A DNA stretch of 64,000 bases. Source: Nematopogon swammerdamellus. Taxonomy: Eukaryota; Arthropoda; Insecta; Lepidoptera; Adelidae. The notes under the pieces are model-generated. The model ran no database searches. It saw nothing but the letters and a program-made list of their open reading frames with translations, and had not been told where the DNA came from. The stretch's first letter is position 1, and each line of letters starts with the position of its first letter. Location of the stretch: assembly GCA_946902875.1 (NCBI GenBank), contig OX336340.1, forward strand, positions 5,973,739 to 6,037,738, given 5' to 3'. The position numbers were made by a program, and so were the translations under genes. Positions 31,646 through 41,454 of this stretch are shown one piece after another.

Positions 31646-32050
31646 TGGAATGAGGCCTGATTTTATTTTATTTAGAAATTATTCCCAATTATCGGGTGCA
31701 TGCAAGCAAATCCGAAAGCAATAGCTAACAATATATATATTTTTGAAATGTGCTAATTAAGCCCTTTCATTTGATACCCAACACGGCATCATTAAAAAAA
31801 TTTTTTTTTTTTTATCATGACTTTTTGTCATCTAGAGGGCGCCATAGTCAATTTTGTGTGACGTCACATAGCCTATAACCAGCGGACGATCAAGACGCTT
31901 TCAACGATACCTCATTTGTCAAATTTTGATAAGTAGTTTAGAAGTTATGAGGGAACAGATGAACATACATACATACATACATACATACATACATACATAC
32001 ATACATACCGGTCAAACACATAACCCTCCTTTTGCTTCGCCGTAGTCGGG

Positions 32051-32747
32051 TAATAACCAGGGTGGCTTAAAATGAGATACTGAACATGTTAGAACAGTTT
32101 TTAAAATTTTTGTTTGTTTGTTTGTTTGTCTGTACACGCATCACGCAAAAACCACTGAACGGAATTAGACGAAACTTTGTATAGTGGCAGTTTATATGCC
32201 GGGTTAACATAATACGTAAAAAAAAATAACAAAAATAAAAAAAAATTAACAAATAAAAACATTATTGCGCGTTTAAAATCACGTAGTCCAAAGTGCATAA
32301 TTATATCTTGAGAACTGTCAGCAAATACAATTTGAATAAAATATTCATTCGAAATTTAAAAATAAGTAGATACAACGAAAATGACAGTTCTTCTTTTTTA
32401 TAACTTGAACACAATAGTCTATACATATCTATTCTTTCTATACATATCATAAAATCGTAAATGCAAAAATGTCTATTTGTACGCGCATCTCGCAAAAACC
32501 ACTGAACGGAATTTGACGAAACTTTTTATAGTGACAGTGTATATCCCGGATGAACATAATAATTAGAAAATATAATAAAAATCACGTAATCCAAAGTAAA
32601 GGTAAAAAACTATTTTAAATGTCATGTTGACAACGGAGAACTGTCATCTCGACGTGAGCTGGCCGGTGACAAATTGTTTGATAAATAAAAATAATAATTG
32701 AAAGTCGAAGTTATGTCGCTGTCATTGGTGCAATAAAATTTATATAT
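32051..32747. repeat. Spacer with a direct repeat of about 120 bp
   Basis: GCATCNCGCAAAAACCACTG, AACGGAATTNGACGAAACTT and CCGGNTNAACATAAT occur at about 32143-32217 and again at 32487-32560, indicating two copies of a short repeat in the same orientation. No gene. Confidence 0.65.
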
Positions 32748-34283
32748 CTGTTGCCCGCGGCTTCGCTCGCGTGAAATTCGTATTTCAAAAAAAGAAAGTA
32801 AGTAACTAAAGGCGGGCCCGAAGGCTGATCTGCGCTCACGTAAACGATATTCTTTCTCGATGAAAGTAACTAAGGGCGAGGCGGAAGGCGGAGCTGAGTT
32901 CAGGAAGAAGAAAAACATTCTTGAAGAAAGTAAGTAACTAAGGGCGAGGCCGAAGGCCGAGCTCTATTCTGGAAGACCATAAACCTTCTCGAAGAAAGTA
33001 AGTAACTATGGGCGAGGCCGCAGGCCGAGCTGCGTTCAGGAAGAAGCTAAACCATCTTGAAAAAAGTAAGTAACTAAGGCGAGGCCGAAGGCCGAGCTAC
33101 GTTCGGATAATTGAAAAACCATCTCGAAGAAAGCAAGTAACTAAGGGCGAGGCCGAAGGCCGAGCTGCGTTCAGGAAGAAGCTAAACCATCTTGAAGAAA
33201 GTAAGCAACTAAGGCGAGACCGAAGGCCGAGCTACGTTCTGACAAATGATAAACCATCTCGAAGAAAGCAAGTAACTAAGGGCGAGGCCGAAGGCCGAGC
33301 TGCGTTCAGGAAGAAGCTAAACCATCTCGAATAAAGTTAATTAATATTAAGATTGAGTTAATTTAATTTAAATTTTATTATAAAGGCCACGCTTCTAACG
33401 GCAAATATACCGTGCATCCTAGAACCTCGCGGTTATTCCCGGCTGGATGGAAAGACGCCCGATGCTATCACCTTAGTGCCATGGACTAAGGGTAGTTCTT
33501 TGATGTGGGACGCCACTTTTGTTCTCACATTGGCTCCAAGTCACGTTAGGACATCTTCAAGAGCGGCTGGCGCGGCCGAGGCTGGGGCGGAGAGCCTCAA
33601 ACGCAGCAAATATAGAAATATGATTCAAGATTTCGAATTTGTTGCGTTTGCGGTTGAAACCCTCGGTCCGTGGAGCAGTGAAGCCAAAAGAGGCTTGAGC
33701 TGGTTGACGCAACTGGTGTCCCGTCATCAAGGGCTTATGTACTTCATTCAAAGGGTAAGCCTTGCCATCCAGCGGGGTAATGCCGCAAGTGCTCTAAGAA
33801 CATTTGAAAATGCCCGTTTTGATAGTTATTTTAATGTTTGTTAGGTAGGTTTAATTCTTTAGTTATTAATATTACTTTTTTATTTTTATGAAATAAATAG
33901 ATTGAGTAAACTATATTATATTCTATCGAAGAAAGGAAGTCTATAAGGGCGAGGCCCGAAGGCGGAAGAGGGTTTTTGGTTTACCTGAACGCAGCTCGGC
34001 CTTCGGCCTCACACTTAGTTCCTTCCTTTCTTCCAGAAGGTTTATCGTCTTCCTGAACGCAGCTCGGCCTTCGGCCTCGCCCTTACTTACTTCCTTTATT
34101 TGAGAAAGGTTTATCGTTTACCTGAAAGCTGCTCGGCCTTCGGCCTCGCCCTTAGTTAGTTACTTTCTTTAAGAAGGTTTATCGATTACCTGAACGCAGC
34201 TCGGCCTTCGGCCTCGCCCTTAGTTACTTACATTCTTCTTTGGAATACGAATTTCACGCGAGCGGAGCCGCGGGCTCAGCTAG
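32748..34283. mobile_element. Third foldback element of the 68-bp minisatellite
   Basis: Inverted ends CCCGCGGCTTCGCTCGCGTG plus AAATTCGTATTTC at the left, and the complement at the right (ending AGCCGCGGGCTCAGCTAG). Inside, minisatellite units in one orientation (32785-33335) and in the other (33930-34235) flank a LINE 3' fragment. Units are more diverged than in the big pair. Terminus differs from CCCGACTAC, so the minisatellite travels with more than one type of end. Confidence 0.7.
33370..33844 (+). pseudogene. LINE-type ORF, C-terminal WDAT domain
   Basis: Frame without stops from about 33370 to the stop after 33841: LEPRGYSRLDGKTPDAITLV, PWTKGSSLMWDATFVLTLAP, FVAFAVETLGPW, YFIQRVSLAIQRGNAASALR. 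This ordered pattern (DGKxPD, WDAT, VETLG, QR-GNA) is one I associate with the C-terminal nuclease-like region of certain arthropod non-LTR retrotransposon proteins. The D..WDAT..E layout resembles a PD-(D/E)XK fold, which is inference. Upstream reverse transcriptase is absent, so the copy is 5'-truncated. It ends in an AATAAA-containing AT-rich tail (33845-33925). Sits between the inverted minisatellite arms. Confidence 0.7.
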
Positions 34284-34536
34284 TTTAGAATAATATTATT
34301 ATTTATTTAATTTCGATCGGGTTAGTGCCATCTACGCGATATTCCTTTCAACTTATACAATGATTCGACTTCAAAAGACTCTCATAGATGGCGCTGGCCA
34401 ACGCAACTCGCTAATGAGGAGCGTTGCAACTTCCGTTCGTACTTTCGTGACGTTTCACTTTTTCTGAGTTAGGTCCCCAACCCAAACGCGCGTTAAAAAG
34501 CTTAGCTTCAATAATATTACATTTATGTACTATATA

Positions 34537-34800
34537 CTAAGGGATAAGGACAAGATGCCGTGCTGAAGGGCGACGCGAAAGGCTAGCCACCTCTCACCTT
34601 GGCACGGTCCTTCCACCGAGTCCTGCAGCAGGTGGGACTTCGTACCCTTGCACTTGCGGCTTGATAGTTATCTTGTCCTAATACATTGCTAAACGCGGTG
34701 GTCGGTGTTGCGCTGTAATTTACAAGAGTACTTGCAGCACAACGCCGATTACTCTGCTCACCCCGATTGTCGGGATACAGCGTGTTGTATGTATGTATGT
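34537..34800 (+). repeat. SINE-B lacking its first 70 bp
   Basis: From CTAAGGGATAAGGACAAGAT through CTCACCTTGGCACGG, GCGGTGGTCGGTGTTGCGC and CCCGATTGTCGGGATACAGC to a GTAT tail, 53 bp before the receptor exon boundary. Confidence 0.85.
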
Positions 34801-34853
34801 GTACTATTCAAGACTAATAGTTTAAAACTGGAAGACGAGAAATGGTTTCGTAC

Positions 34854-34996
34854 CTTGGAGGAAGTTGACGACCTTGCAGGTAACCTCCCCGAAGTACCAC
34901 AGCACTGTGACAGCCTTGGAGATCTGCACCGGCATGCAGAACAGTGTCACGAGCAGATCGGCCACAGACAGGTTCACCAGGAAGATGTTCGTCACA
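34854..34996 (-). CDS. GPCR exon: TM2 to start of TM3
   Basis: A 143-bp minus-strand exon preceded by TTGTCCGCAG and followed by the donor GTACGA at 34853. It contributes 47 full codons: VTNIFLVNLSVADLLVTLFC (TM2 with the conserved N-L-x-x-x-D), MPVQISKAVTVLWYFGEVTC (ECL1 and the TM3 cysteine that pairs with ECL2) and KVVNFLQ, ending in the first base of a Gly codon. This joins in phase with the exon at 21835-22061. Together they give contiguous TM2-TM4 of a class-A receptor. The first coding exon (N-terminus, TM1) is not recognised in the window upstream. The intron to the next exon is 12.8 kb. Confidence 0.88.
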
Positions 34997-35019
34997 CTGC
35001 GGACAACAAACCCTTTATG

Positions 35020-35232
35020 TAATACTAGGTTTTGCCCGCGGCTTCGCATCGCGTGACTTTTTGCTCACAGCTCAGGCCGACGATGACGTATCGTTATGAT
35101 TTTTGCTTGAAAACATCTTGAGAAGTGACAGAATGTAACAGTGGATGCCGTATGTAAATCAATAATGTGGTTCTCGAGTTATAAGGATATTCATATATTG
35201 ACGTATAAAGTTCGTTTTATTTATTAGGATAC
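35020..35232 (+). repeat. CCGCGGCTTCGC-headed repeat, subtype 3
   Basis: Starts TACTAGGTTTTGCCCGCGGC and TTCGCATCGCGTGAC, ends near TGGTTCTCGAGTTATAAGGA and TATTCATATATTGACG. The reverse of its 3' half is found at 58690-58830. Confidence 0.7.
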
Positions 35233-35264
35233 TAGCGCTAAAATTTTTCCATCTGATTAAAAAA

Positions 35265-35352
35265 TCCGAACAAATTAAAAAGCCGGACAAAGTCCGGACG
35301 TGAGGCCGAAAGTCCGGACGTGTCCGGACAAATTCGGACGGATGGTAACCCT
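35265..35352 (-). repeat. Fragment of the TCCGTCCGG (44486-type) hAT-like element
   Basis: Minus strand begins AGGGTTACCATCCGTCCGAA and contains repeated GTCCGGAC words, matching the left end of the element at 44486-44762. Confidence 0.6.
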
Positions 35353-35568
35353 TAACAGGAGCCTTTTCACGCACAATCCGAATGCAAATGGCGGTCAGCG
35401 GTCACGTCGTCCACGCGTCGCGTCATTCAGCGTCGACATTCCGATATTCCTGCTGATACAGTGAAACTTGGAGTCCCCTCTCCATTCTTCTAAATATCCT
35501 TTTGAACCGATGCGTACGATGCGTTCGATGCGGACCTGTGGACGCTTCGCTTACCCTCATCTTCTTAC

Positions 35569-35694
35569 TGTACTTCTTACACGTAATGAATATCGAGCTT
35601 TAGAAAGAGACACTCCGGTTGTAGAGCGTCGTCTCTGTCGCACGAACTCGCACGCCTCTGTGCGACAGAGACGACGCTCTACAACCGGATGGTC
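35569..35694. mobile_element. Palindromic MITE, left part, cut by SINE-A
   Basis: TACTGTACTTCTTACACGTA, GAGCTTTAGAAAGAGACACT, then the GAGCGTCGTC palindrome centre and CAACCGGATGGTC. Relative of 541-710; the right arm is lost where SINE-A starts at 35695. Confidence 0.75.
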
Positions 35695-35925
35695 TTTTTT
35701 TTATGGAAACTGACACTGTCGGCTACATCACCTATAACATCCGTGATGTCAGCCCATAGCACCGGGTGAACTAGGTGCCATGTGAGTGCTTCCCTTCATT
35801 TCATGTCGCCTACACTAAACTGGACGGAAAACACGAACTATTTACATAGCCGTTTCGACCGATGTTTCATTCAGTGCGTTGGTACCAACCCGGGGGGTAA
35901 ACCCTACCACCTAGTAAGGTAAAAA
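35695..35925 (-). repeat. SINE-A, head missing
   Basis: T-run, ATGGAAACTGACACTG, ACATCCGTGATGTCAGCCC, ACACGAACTATTTACATAGC, GGTACCAACCCGG and CCCTACCACCTAGTAAGG. Confidence 0.85.
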
Positions 35926-35933
35926 TTCACAGA

Positions 35934-36798
35934 TTTCGTGCCTTACACGACTATCGAGCACATTGAAAATGAATCTACGGAATTCGAAAAAATATTGTCA
36001 CTGAGCGACACGAGAAAGTCGGGATAAGGAAAAGGTTAGTTGGGTTCTGATGATGGAGCCGGAAGGAAGACAAAGGCACTCCTAAACTACACATGATAAA
36101 CCCATCGTGTTTGGGTTCGTTGGATTTGTCTTCGCAAGTACTCTAGTCATATGTTATTTCCAGGGTCCTGATGATGGAGCCGAAAGGAAGCCATAGGAAC
36201 TCCTAAACTACTCATGATAAATCCACCATATTTGGGCTCGTTGGATATAGGAATATTGGAATATAGGTTAGGCATAAATTCTTCTGGGTCCGCAAAAAAT
36301 GGGTCGGCGGTCCGGATCCGGACGGCGGTCCGCCATTTGGTGACCCCTGCTATATTCTTATCTTCTATATCCTTATATTATATTTTTATATTTGATATTT
36401 ATTAATTTGTTACTTTAGTTAGACATAATGTCAAGCTTATCTCTTTTTCTGTCTATAAATTTTAGTTTACATTTTTGTAAGCTGCTTGTGCTTTTGAAAA
36501 ATAATAAAAAATATATAAATGTAATATTTTTTTTATTTTGTTGAATTCATTTTCAATGCGACGCATCTTCTAACCTAACCTACATAATATTCCTATATCC
36601 AACAAGCCCAAATATGGTGGATTTATCATGTGTAGTTTAGGAGTTCCTATGGCTTCCTTCCGGCTCCATCATCAGACCCCAACTAAACTTTTCCTTATCC
36701 CGACTTTCTCGTGTCGCTCAGCGACAATATTTTTTCGAATTTCGTAGATTCATTTCTAATGTGCTCGATAGTCGTGTGAGGCACGAAATCTGTGAATT
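35934..36798. mobile_element. Long-TIR element (AATTCACAGATTTCGTGCC)
   Basis: Inverted arms of about 200-250 bp: AATTCACAGATTTCGTGCCT at the left and its complement at the right end (to 36798), both running through ATCGAGCACATT, GAGCGACACGAGAAAGTCGG and the TGATGATGGAGCCGG unit. Arms are about 90-95% similar. Inside is a hAT-like terminus (36290-36351: CCGCCATTTGGTGACCCCTG) and the GACATAATGTCAAGCTTATC block shared with 22400-23080. No transposase. Confidence 0.8.
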
Positions 36799-37570
36799 GA
36801 TTTTTTTCAAAAAGGTTGAGCTACAGGGCAAACCCTTAACCCGATCGTCTTTGTTTTAGGCTCAAATTATAGCTGACTAAATTGTCCAGAGGAGTTTTTT
36901 TCAAATTTTTGATATCATTATTCGTTTCCAAGATATCGAGCGCCAAAATAAAAAATTCGGAAAAAAATAGATTTTTTTTCACTATTTCGGCCATAACTTT
37001 TTTCGTTTTTTATTTACTCGAATAATTCTTTTTGCACCTTACAGCTCTCATGAATACGCGTCTTTTGAGCTTTTCTTGAATATCATATCTTCACAACTCT
37101 CCGAGATTTCGCACTTTATCGTGCAATCGGGGCATTTACTGGAACGAACCAAAAGACATTTTCAATGTCAAAAGGGAAGGGACCTACAGTCTCCTTCTAA
37201 AGCCCGATGTTGATTACTTACCACCGGGCACTGTACCTATATACAGTTGGATGGCACGGCGCCGCGTACGCTCGCCAGGAACATAATCAAAATGTATAAT
37301 TAAATCTTTCGTGGAATTTGAAACTGTTTCACATATTCTTAATTCTAAAAGCGAGAGTGAATGTATGTAGGGTCTCTGGTAACATTAATAAATTAGAGAC
37401 CACAACAATTCCAGGGAGCACAGAACGGGAACCTTGCGAGCTCCTAACAGAAGTGCCAATTTAATTTATTTCCCTCCATAATACATTGGTTAGATATTAT
37501 TTTCTCTCTAAGTGCTCTTGACTATGAAGTCCACTGACATATTACTATTTTTTTTTCTTGTCTTATAATT
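36799..37570. other. No gene recognised
   Basis: AT-rich. At 37195-37250 CTCCTTCTAAAGCCCGATGT and ACTTACCACCGGGCACTGTA look like the right end of the palindromic MITE family, which could be the other half of the copy at 35569 displaced by later insertions. Confidence 0.45.
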
Positions 37571-37571
37571 T

Positions 37572-37792
37572 ACTAGCTGTGCCCGCGGCTCCGCCCGCTC
37601 TCATATTTCACTTCACTGCTAACCTCATAAGCCATTTAGCGTGATAGTAAGTAGCCTAAAGTTGATGGGAAGAATCAAGATATCCGTAAAATTTTGTTTT
37701 ATTAAAATCGGTTCAGTGGTTCTCGAGTTATAAGCGGACAGACAGACAGACACTCAGACAGAAAGCAGACGTTGGATTTTATTATAGGTAAG
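37572..37792 (+). repeat. CCGCGGCTCCGCC-headed repeat, subtype 1
   Basis: ACTAGCTGTGCCCGCGGCTC, CTTCACTGCTAACCTCATAA, GCCATTTAGCGTGATAG, AAAATCGGTTCAGTGGTTCT, a GACA tract and TATTATAGGTAAGG. Inverted partner at 37991-38208; another copy at 61297-61517. Confidence 0.85.
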
Positions 37793-37990
37793 GAAGGAAG
37801 GAAGTTAAATATGTGAAATACGTAGCTGAAGTAGCATATTGTGTAATCGCTGTATTATTACCTAAGTTCTCTTTGTCTTGCTATTTTGTTTGTATTTCCG
37901 AAATAAATAAATGTGTTTTAAATTATGAACAGCATGCAATATGTGGGTACTTGCTCGACTTGGCCTGTATCGCTTTCGATTATCCTTATC

Positions 37991-38208
37991 CTTACCTATA
38001 ATAAATCCAACGTCTGCTTTCTGTCTGTCTGTCTGTCTGTTCGCTTATAACTCGAGAACCACTGAACCGATTTTAATAAGAAAAAAATCGACGGATAACT
38101 TGATTCTTCCCATCAACTATATGCTACTTACTATCACGCTAAATGGCTTATGAGGTTAGCAGAGAAGTCAAATATGAGAGCGGGCGGAGCCGCGGGCACA
38201 GCTAGTTT
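37991..38208 (-). repeat. CCGCGGCTCCGCC-headed repeat, inverted partner
   Basis: Mirror-image copy of 37572-37792, about 198 bp away, ending GCCGCGGGCACAGCTAGTTT. Together they form an imperfect 0.64-kb inverted repeat. Confidence 0.85.
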
Positions 38209-38256
38209 ATTATAATCGCGAAATAATTTTCTACAAACTTATGAAATAATTTTAGT

Positions 38257-38475
38257 AAACGGTGTAAAACTGAAGGTCTCTTGCCTTGCCCCTTACTAGG
38301 TAGTAGGCTCAAATTGTTGCCGCATAGCAGCCTCGGTTGTGTTCTCTCTAGTCCAGTGTAGCCGGCAATCCAGGGAAGTCTCCAGTATGGCACCTACCTT
38401 CTCGGAGGTAATATTGGCTGCTCGGAGCATGCGCTTTGGCCATTCCGACTCAGCCACCCATACCGGATTACATAA
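38257..38475 (+). repeat. SINE-C, headless
   Basis: CGGTGTAAAACTGAAGG, GTAGTAGGCTCAAATTG, CAGCCTCGGTTGTGTTC, CTTCTCGGAGGTAATATTGG and CATACCGGATTACATAAAA. The tRNA-like head is missing. Confidence 0.85.
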
Positions 38476-38689
38476 AAAAAAGCTCTCGTGAAAAAAAAAA
38501 ACGGTATTTCCACAGAGTTATTAAACAGTGTCATCTTGTAGGGTTCCCTAGCAATTTACGATGATAGAGATATTTATAAAATCGGCCAAGTGTCTGTGCG
38601 TGAGGTTTTCGATCGTTAGGAGTGCCCACAGAGCAAGAAATTTCATAGCGGCCAGCTGGTCGCCCACGGCCGCCCGCCTGTATTAGAAC

Positions 38690-38742
38690 TCTGTTCTAAT
38701 ATGGGAACCCCATATTAGAACAGCGTTCTAATATGGGTTTCC
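38690..38742. repeat. Short GTTCTAATATGGG palindrome
   Basis: TTAGAACTCTGTTCTAATAT and the complementary CATATTAGAACAGCGTTC arms meet at GGGAACCCC. Confidence 0.8.
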
Positions 38743-38794
38743 CTTCATATTCCGTCTGGGTTCCCTATAACCACTGTTTTAATTCCATATTTAA

Positions 38795-39260
38795 TCCCCG
38801 ACGTAAAAAGAGAGGTGTTATAAGTTTAACGTGTTTGTGTATGAGTGTATGTGAGTACGGGTGTGTCTGTCTGTGGCATCGTAGCTCCCAAACGGATGGA
38901 CCGTTTTGGATACGTTTTTGTTTTATCAGAAAGCTGGTTTAATCGGGATGGTTCTTAGCTATGTTTGTAATCAAGTAATCAAGTAATTAAGTAATAAAAA
39001 AACATATATTAAAATTTGACCGATTTGCATGCGGTTTTTTTAAAAAGTTTGAAATAAAAGTTTCATTACAAATAAAAAAAACCCCAACCCTTAAAAGGTC
39101 AAAAATAATTTCCGTTTACTTACTTAAAGGAGTCGGGGGACCGTTCAGTAAATAAAATATAAAAACTCAGAGCTGCGCGAGTATTTACTTAGCGGTCCCC
39201 CGACTCCTTTCAGTAAGTAACGAAAATAATTTTCGATTAAGGGTCCTGGGGTTTTTTTTT
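38795..39260 (-). mobile_element. TTAA-flanked MITE (CCCGACG termini), copy 3
   Basis: Begins next to TTAA (38791-38794) with TCCCCGACGTAAAAAGAG, has GTGTGTCTGTCTGTGGCATC, GGTTTAATCGGGATGGTTCT, AATCAAGTAATCAAGTAATT and the GGAGTCGGGGGACCG hairpin at 39114-39220. Oriented opposite to copies 1 and 2; the hairpin-side terminus is missing. Confidence 0.65.
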
Positions 39261-39319
39261 TACTTATTATTCTTGCTTGCCTACCTAGGACTATGCAGTC
39301 ACTTATGGATCGTGAACAA

Positions 39320-39662
39320 TAATTATACATACATACATACATATCACACACGCTGAATCCCGACAATCGGGGTAAGCAGAGTAATCGGTGTTGTGCTGCA
39401 AGAACTCAGGTAAATTACAGCACAACACCGACCACCACGTTTCGCAAAGCATTCGAACAAGATTCAATCGATCAAGCAGCAAGTAAGACACGAAGACCCA
39501 CCTGCTGCATGACTCGGTGGAAGTACCGTGCCAAGGTGAGAGGTGGCGATCCCGTCGCTCTTTAGCACGGCATCTTGTCCTTATCCCTTAGTCGCCTTTT
39601 ACGACATGCATGGGGAGAGATGCAGTGGGGCTATTCTTTTGATGTACCGGCCCCACACGGTA
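39320..39662 (-). repeat. SINE-B full-length
   Basis: Best complete minus-strand example: ATAC tail, ACACACGCTGAATCCCGACA, ACACCGACCACCACGTTTCG, GAGAGGTGGCGATCCCGTCG, AGTCGCCTTTTACGACATGC and the head end CCGGCCCCACACGGTA. Confidence 0.92.
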
Positions 39663-40135
39663 CAATAATTATTTCCGAGAAATATATCCGTGTGGCAGAG
39701 CGTTAATGATTTAGCATTTAAATAACGTTTTCGAGTGGAGGTTATTACTGTACAGTGGTGAAAATACGAGACCAAAATTTAATCTAAGCGTTCTAACGTT
39801 ATCTCTCGAATATTCTCAAGAGACTTATATATGAAAACATATTTTATTTGTAATATTACATAATCATACTAAATATAATTAATGTGAACGTTCGTCGGTA
39901 TTGGCTTCGCTCTCGTAAAATTCGCCCTTGTGCAGTAGTAGTTAGTAACATTGTTTAAGATCTGTATTTATTTTAAAAAATATTAAATATATCTCGTAGT
40001 TACGCTTTTTGGCATTAGATGTCTCTATTTGCATCGGAAATGACGTACCGGCGGCGCTTACAAACACTATTATTTATTCTTTATTCATCATCCATAGACA
40101 GTTAACTGCACTCGGATTCGTCATATTATAATACT
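39663..40135. other. No gene recognised
   Basis: AT-rich; TTGGCTTCGCTCTCGTAAAA at about 39900 is a diverged scrap of the CCGCGGCTTCGC repeat head. Confidence 0.4.
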
Positions 40136-40545
40136 AGCTGTTGCCCGCGGCTTCGGTCGTGTGAAATTTGTATTTAAAAATAATGTAAATAACTAAGGGC
40201 GAGGCCGAAGGCCGAGCTGGGTCCAGCTAAACGATAAACCTTCTCAAATAAAGGTAAGTAACTAACGGCGAGGCCTAAGGCCGAACTGCATCCTGGAAGA
40301 CAATAAATCTTCTCGAAGAAAGTAAGTAACTATGAGCTAGTCCAAGCTGTGTTCAAGAAGACGATAAACCTTCTCGAAGAAAGTAAGTTACGAAGGGCAA
40401 GGCCGAAGACCGAGCTGTATTCTGGAAGACGATAAACTTTTCGAAGAAAGTAAGTAACTATGGGCGAGGCCAAAGGTCGAGCTGCGTTCAGGAAGACGAC
40501 AAGCCTTCTCGAAGAAAGTAAGTAACTAAGGGCGAGGCACCATTG
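40136..40545 (+). repeat. CCGCGGCTTCGG head followed by 68-bp minisatellite units
   Basis: CTAGCTGTTGCCCGCGGCTT at the start, then about five diverged units (GGCGAGGCCGAAGGCCGAGC, GAAAGTAAGTAACTA). Confirms the association of this head with the minisatellite seen at 32748. It breaks off at a tRNA-A-box-like CACCATTGAGCTACTG. Confidence 0.75.
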
Positions 40546-41346
40546 AGCTACTGAAGTTGACACAATTATGGCATGAGTCTATCCCAAGAAGCATAGTTCA
40601 GAAAACTTCCCTAAAATCCGTTAACGTCGCGCGTGGAGCTCAGGGAATATGAAATTTTGACATGATTCGTGAGAAGTCAGACGCGCTAGTCCCATCCTAG
40701 CTCTGTAGCCTCCGCGTGTGGTGCACATCCGGACGTGCCGGCACCCCGGAGACCTATTTGGCTAGGTGAGTGAGCTTTCCCTCTTTCCTAGCTCCTTCGC
40801 TAAGTACAGAGGGCGGAATTGTGTAACAGCAAAACAGAGCGAACATTCTTGTATTGCGTCGCCTGTCTGTTTCATCTTTTGTGAAAGTTTATAAATATGT
40901 TTTATTCTGATCGGAGAATGTTTCCAATTTTAATTTAATTTTCTAATTCAGTTCCTTATTTTAATGTTGTCTATACTAAATAAGCCCACACTATCGACAA
41001 CTGCTTCTGCGCGACAGATTTTTCTGTCAAAAAATAAAAAAATAAAACATTAAAATAAAATAAAACATTATCTCATCTTTCTCTATATATTCGCCTTTGC
41101 ATCTATTCTATCTAAAATAGAATAAGAATACAAAATTACTTTGTTAGCTATACCTACAAATAATTTTAATTAAAATGTAGAGGTGGGTGGAATGAAGACG
41201 TAGTCATGTCAAATAGTACTTAAATACTTGTTAGAATAAATTTTAATTATGTTTGCATGCGAGTCAAGTTAAAGTACAATTTTAGTGAAGTGATTACATT
41301 ACGACTACGTAAATAATCATTATTCCAGTAAATGTAGAGTGCGGTA
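40546..41346. other. No gene recognised
   Basis: A moderately GC-rich part (40600-40830) includes CACCCCGGAGACCTATTTGG followed by CTAGGTGAGTGAGC, donor-like, but no coding frame with a motif. The rest is AT-rich. Confidence 0.4.
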
Positions 41347-41451
41347 GTGTCGCCACCGAACTTGGCGGGGGCACGATAGTTATTATCCGCGGCAAACCAG
41401 AGGGCGCTGACAGCGCGTGGTCTTACTAACAGCTGACCTCAGTAGCGATAG
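41347..41451 (+). repeat. 105-bp direct repeat, left copy
   Basis: GTGTCGCCACCGAACTTGGC to CTCAGTAGCGATAG. Repeated at 41762-41866 with about three substitutions, on either side of a SINE-C. Confidence 0.9.
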
Positions 41452-41454
41452 CAA

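Larger units (their letters stand above)
27847..32050 (-). mobile_element. Foldback-type composite element, copy 2
   Basis: Reverse complement of 17785-21556, outer terminus at 32050 (GCTTCGCCGTAGTCGGG). Palindrome 27847-28266, minisatellite 28388-31199, SINE-B 31278-31645, GTAT tract 31964-32008. Wherever I compared the arms they are base-for-base identical, apart from about 0.4 kb (six units, i.e. two 204-bp blocks) of extra array and a 37-bp hairpin retained in its SINE. Lies inside the receptor intron. Confidence 0.75.

Noticed and set aside
17785..32050. Interpretation of the array pair as a CRISPR array
   Set aside because: Units are tandem without unique spacers, are self-palindromic minisatellite units, and the genome is eukaryotic.
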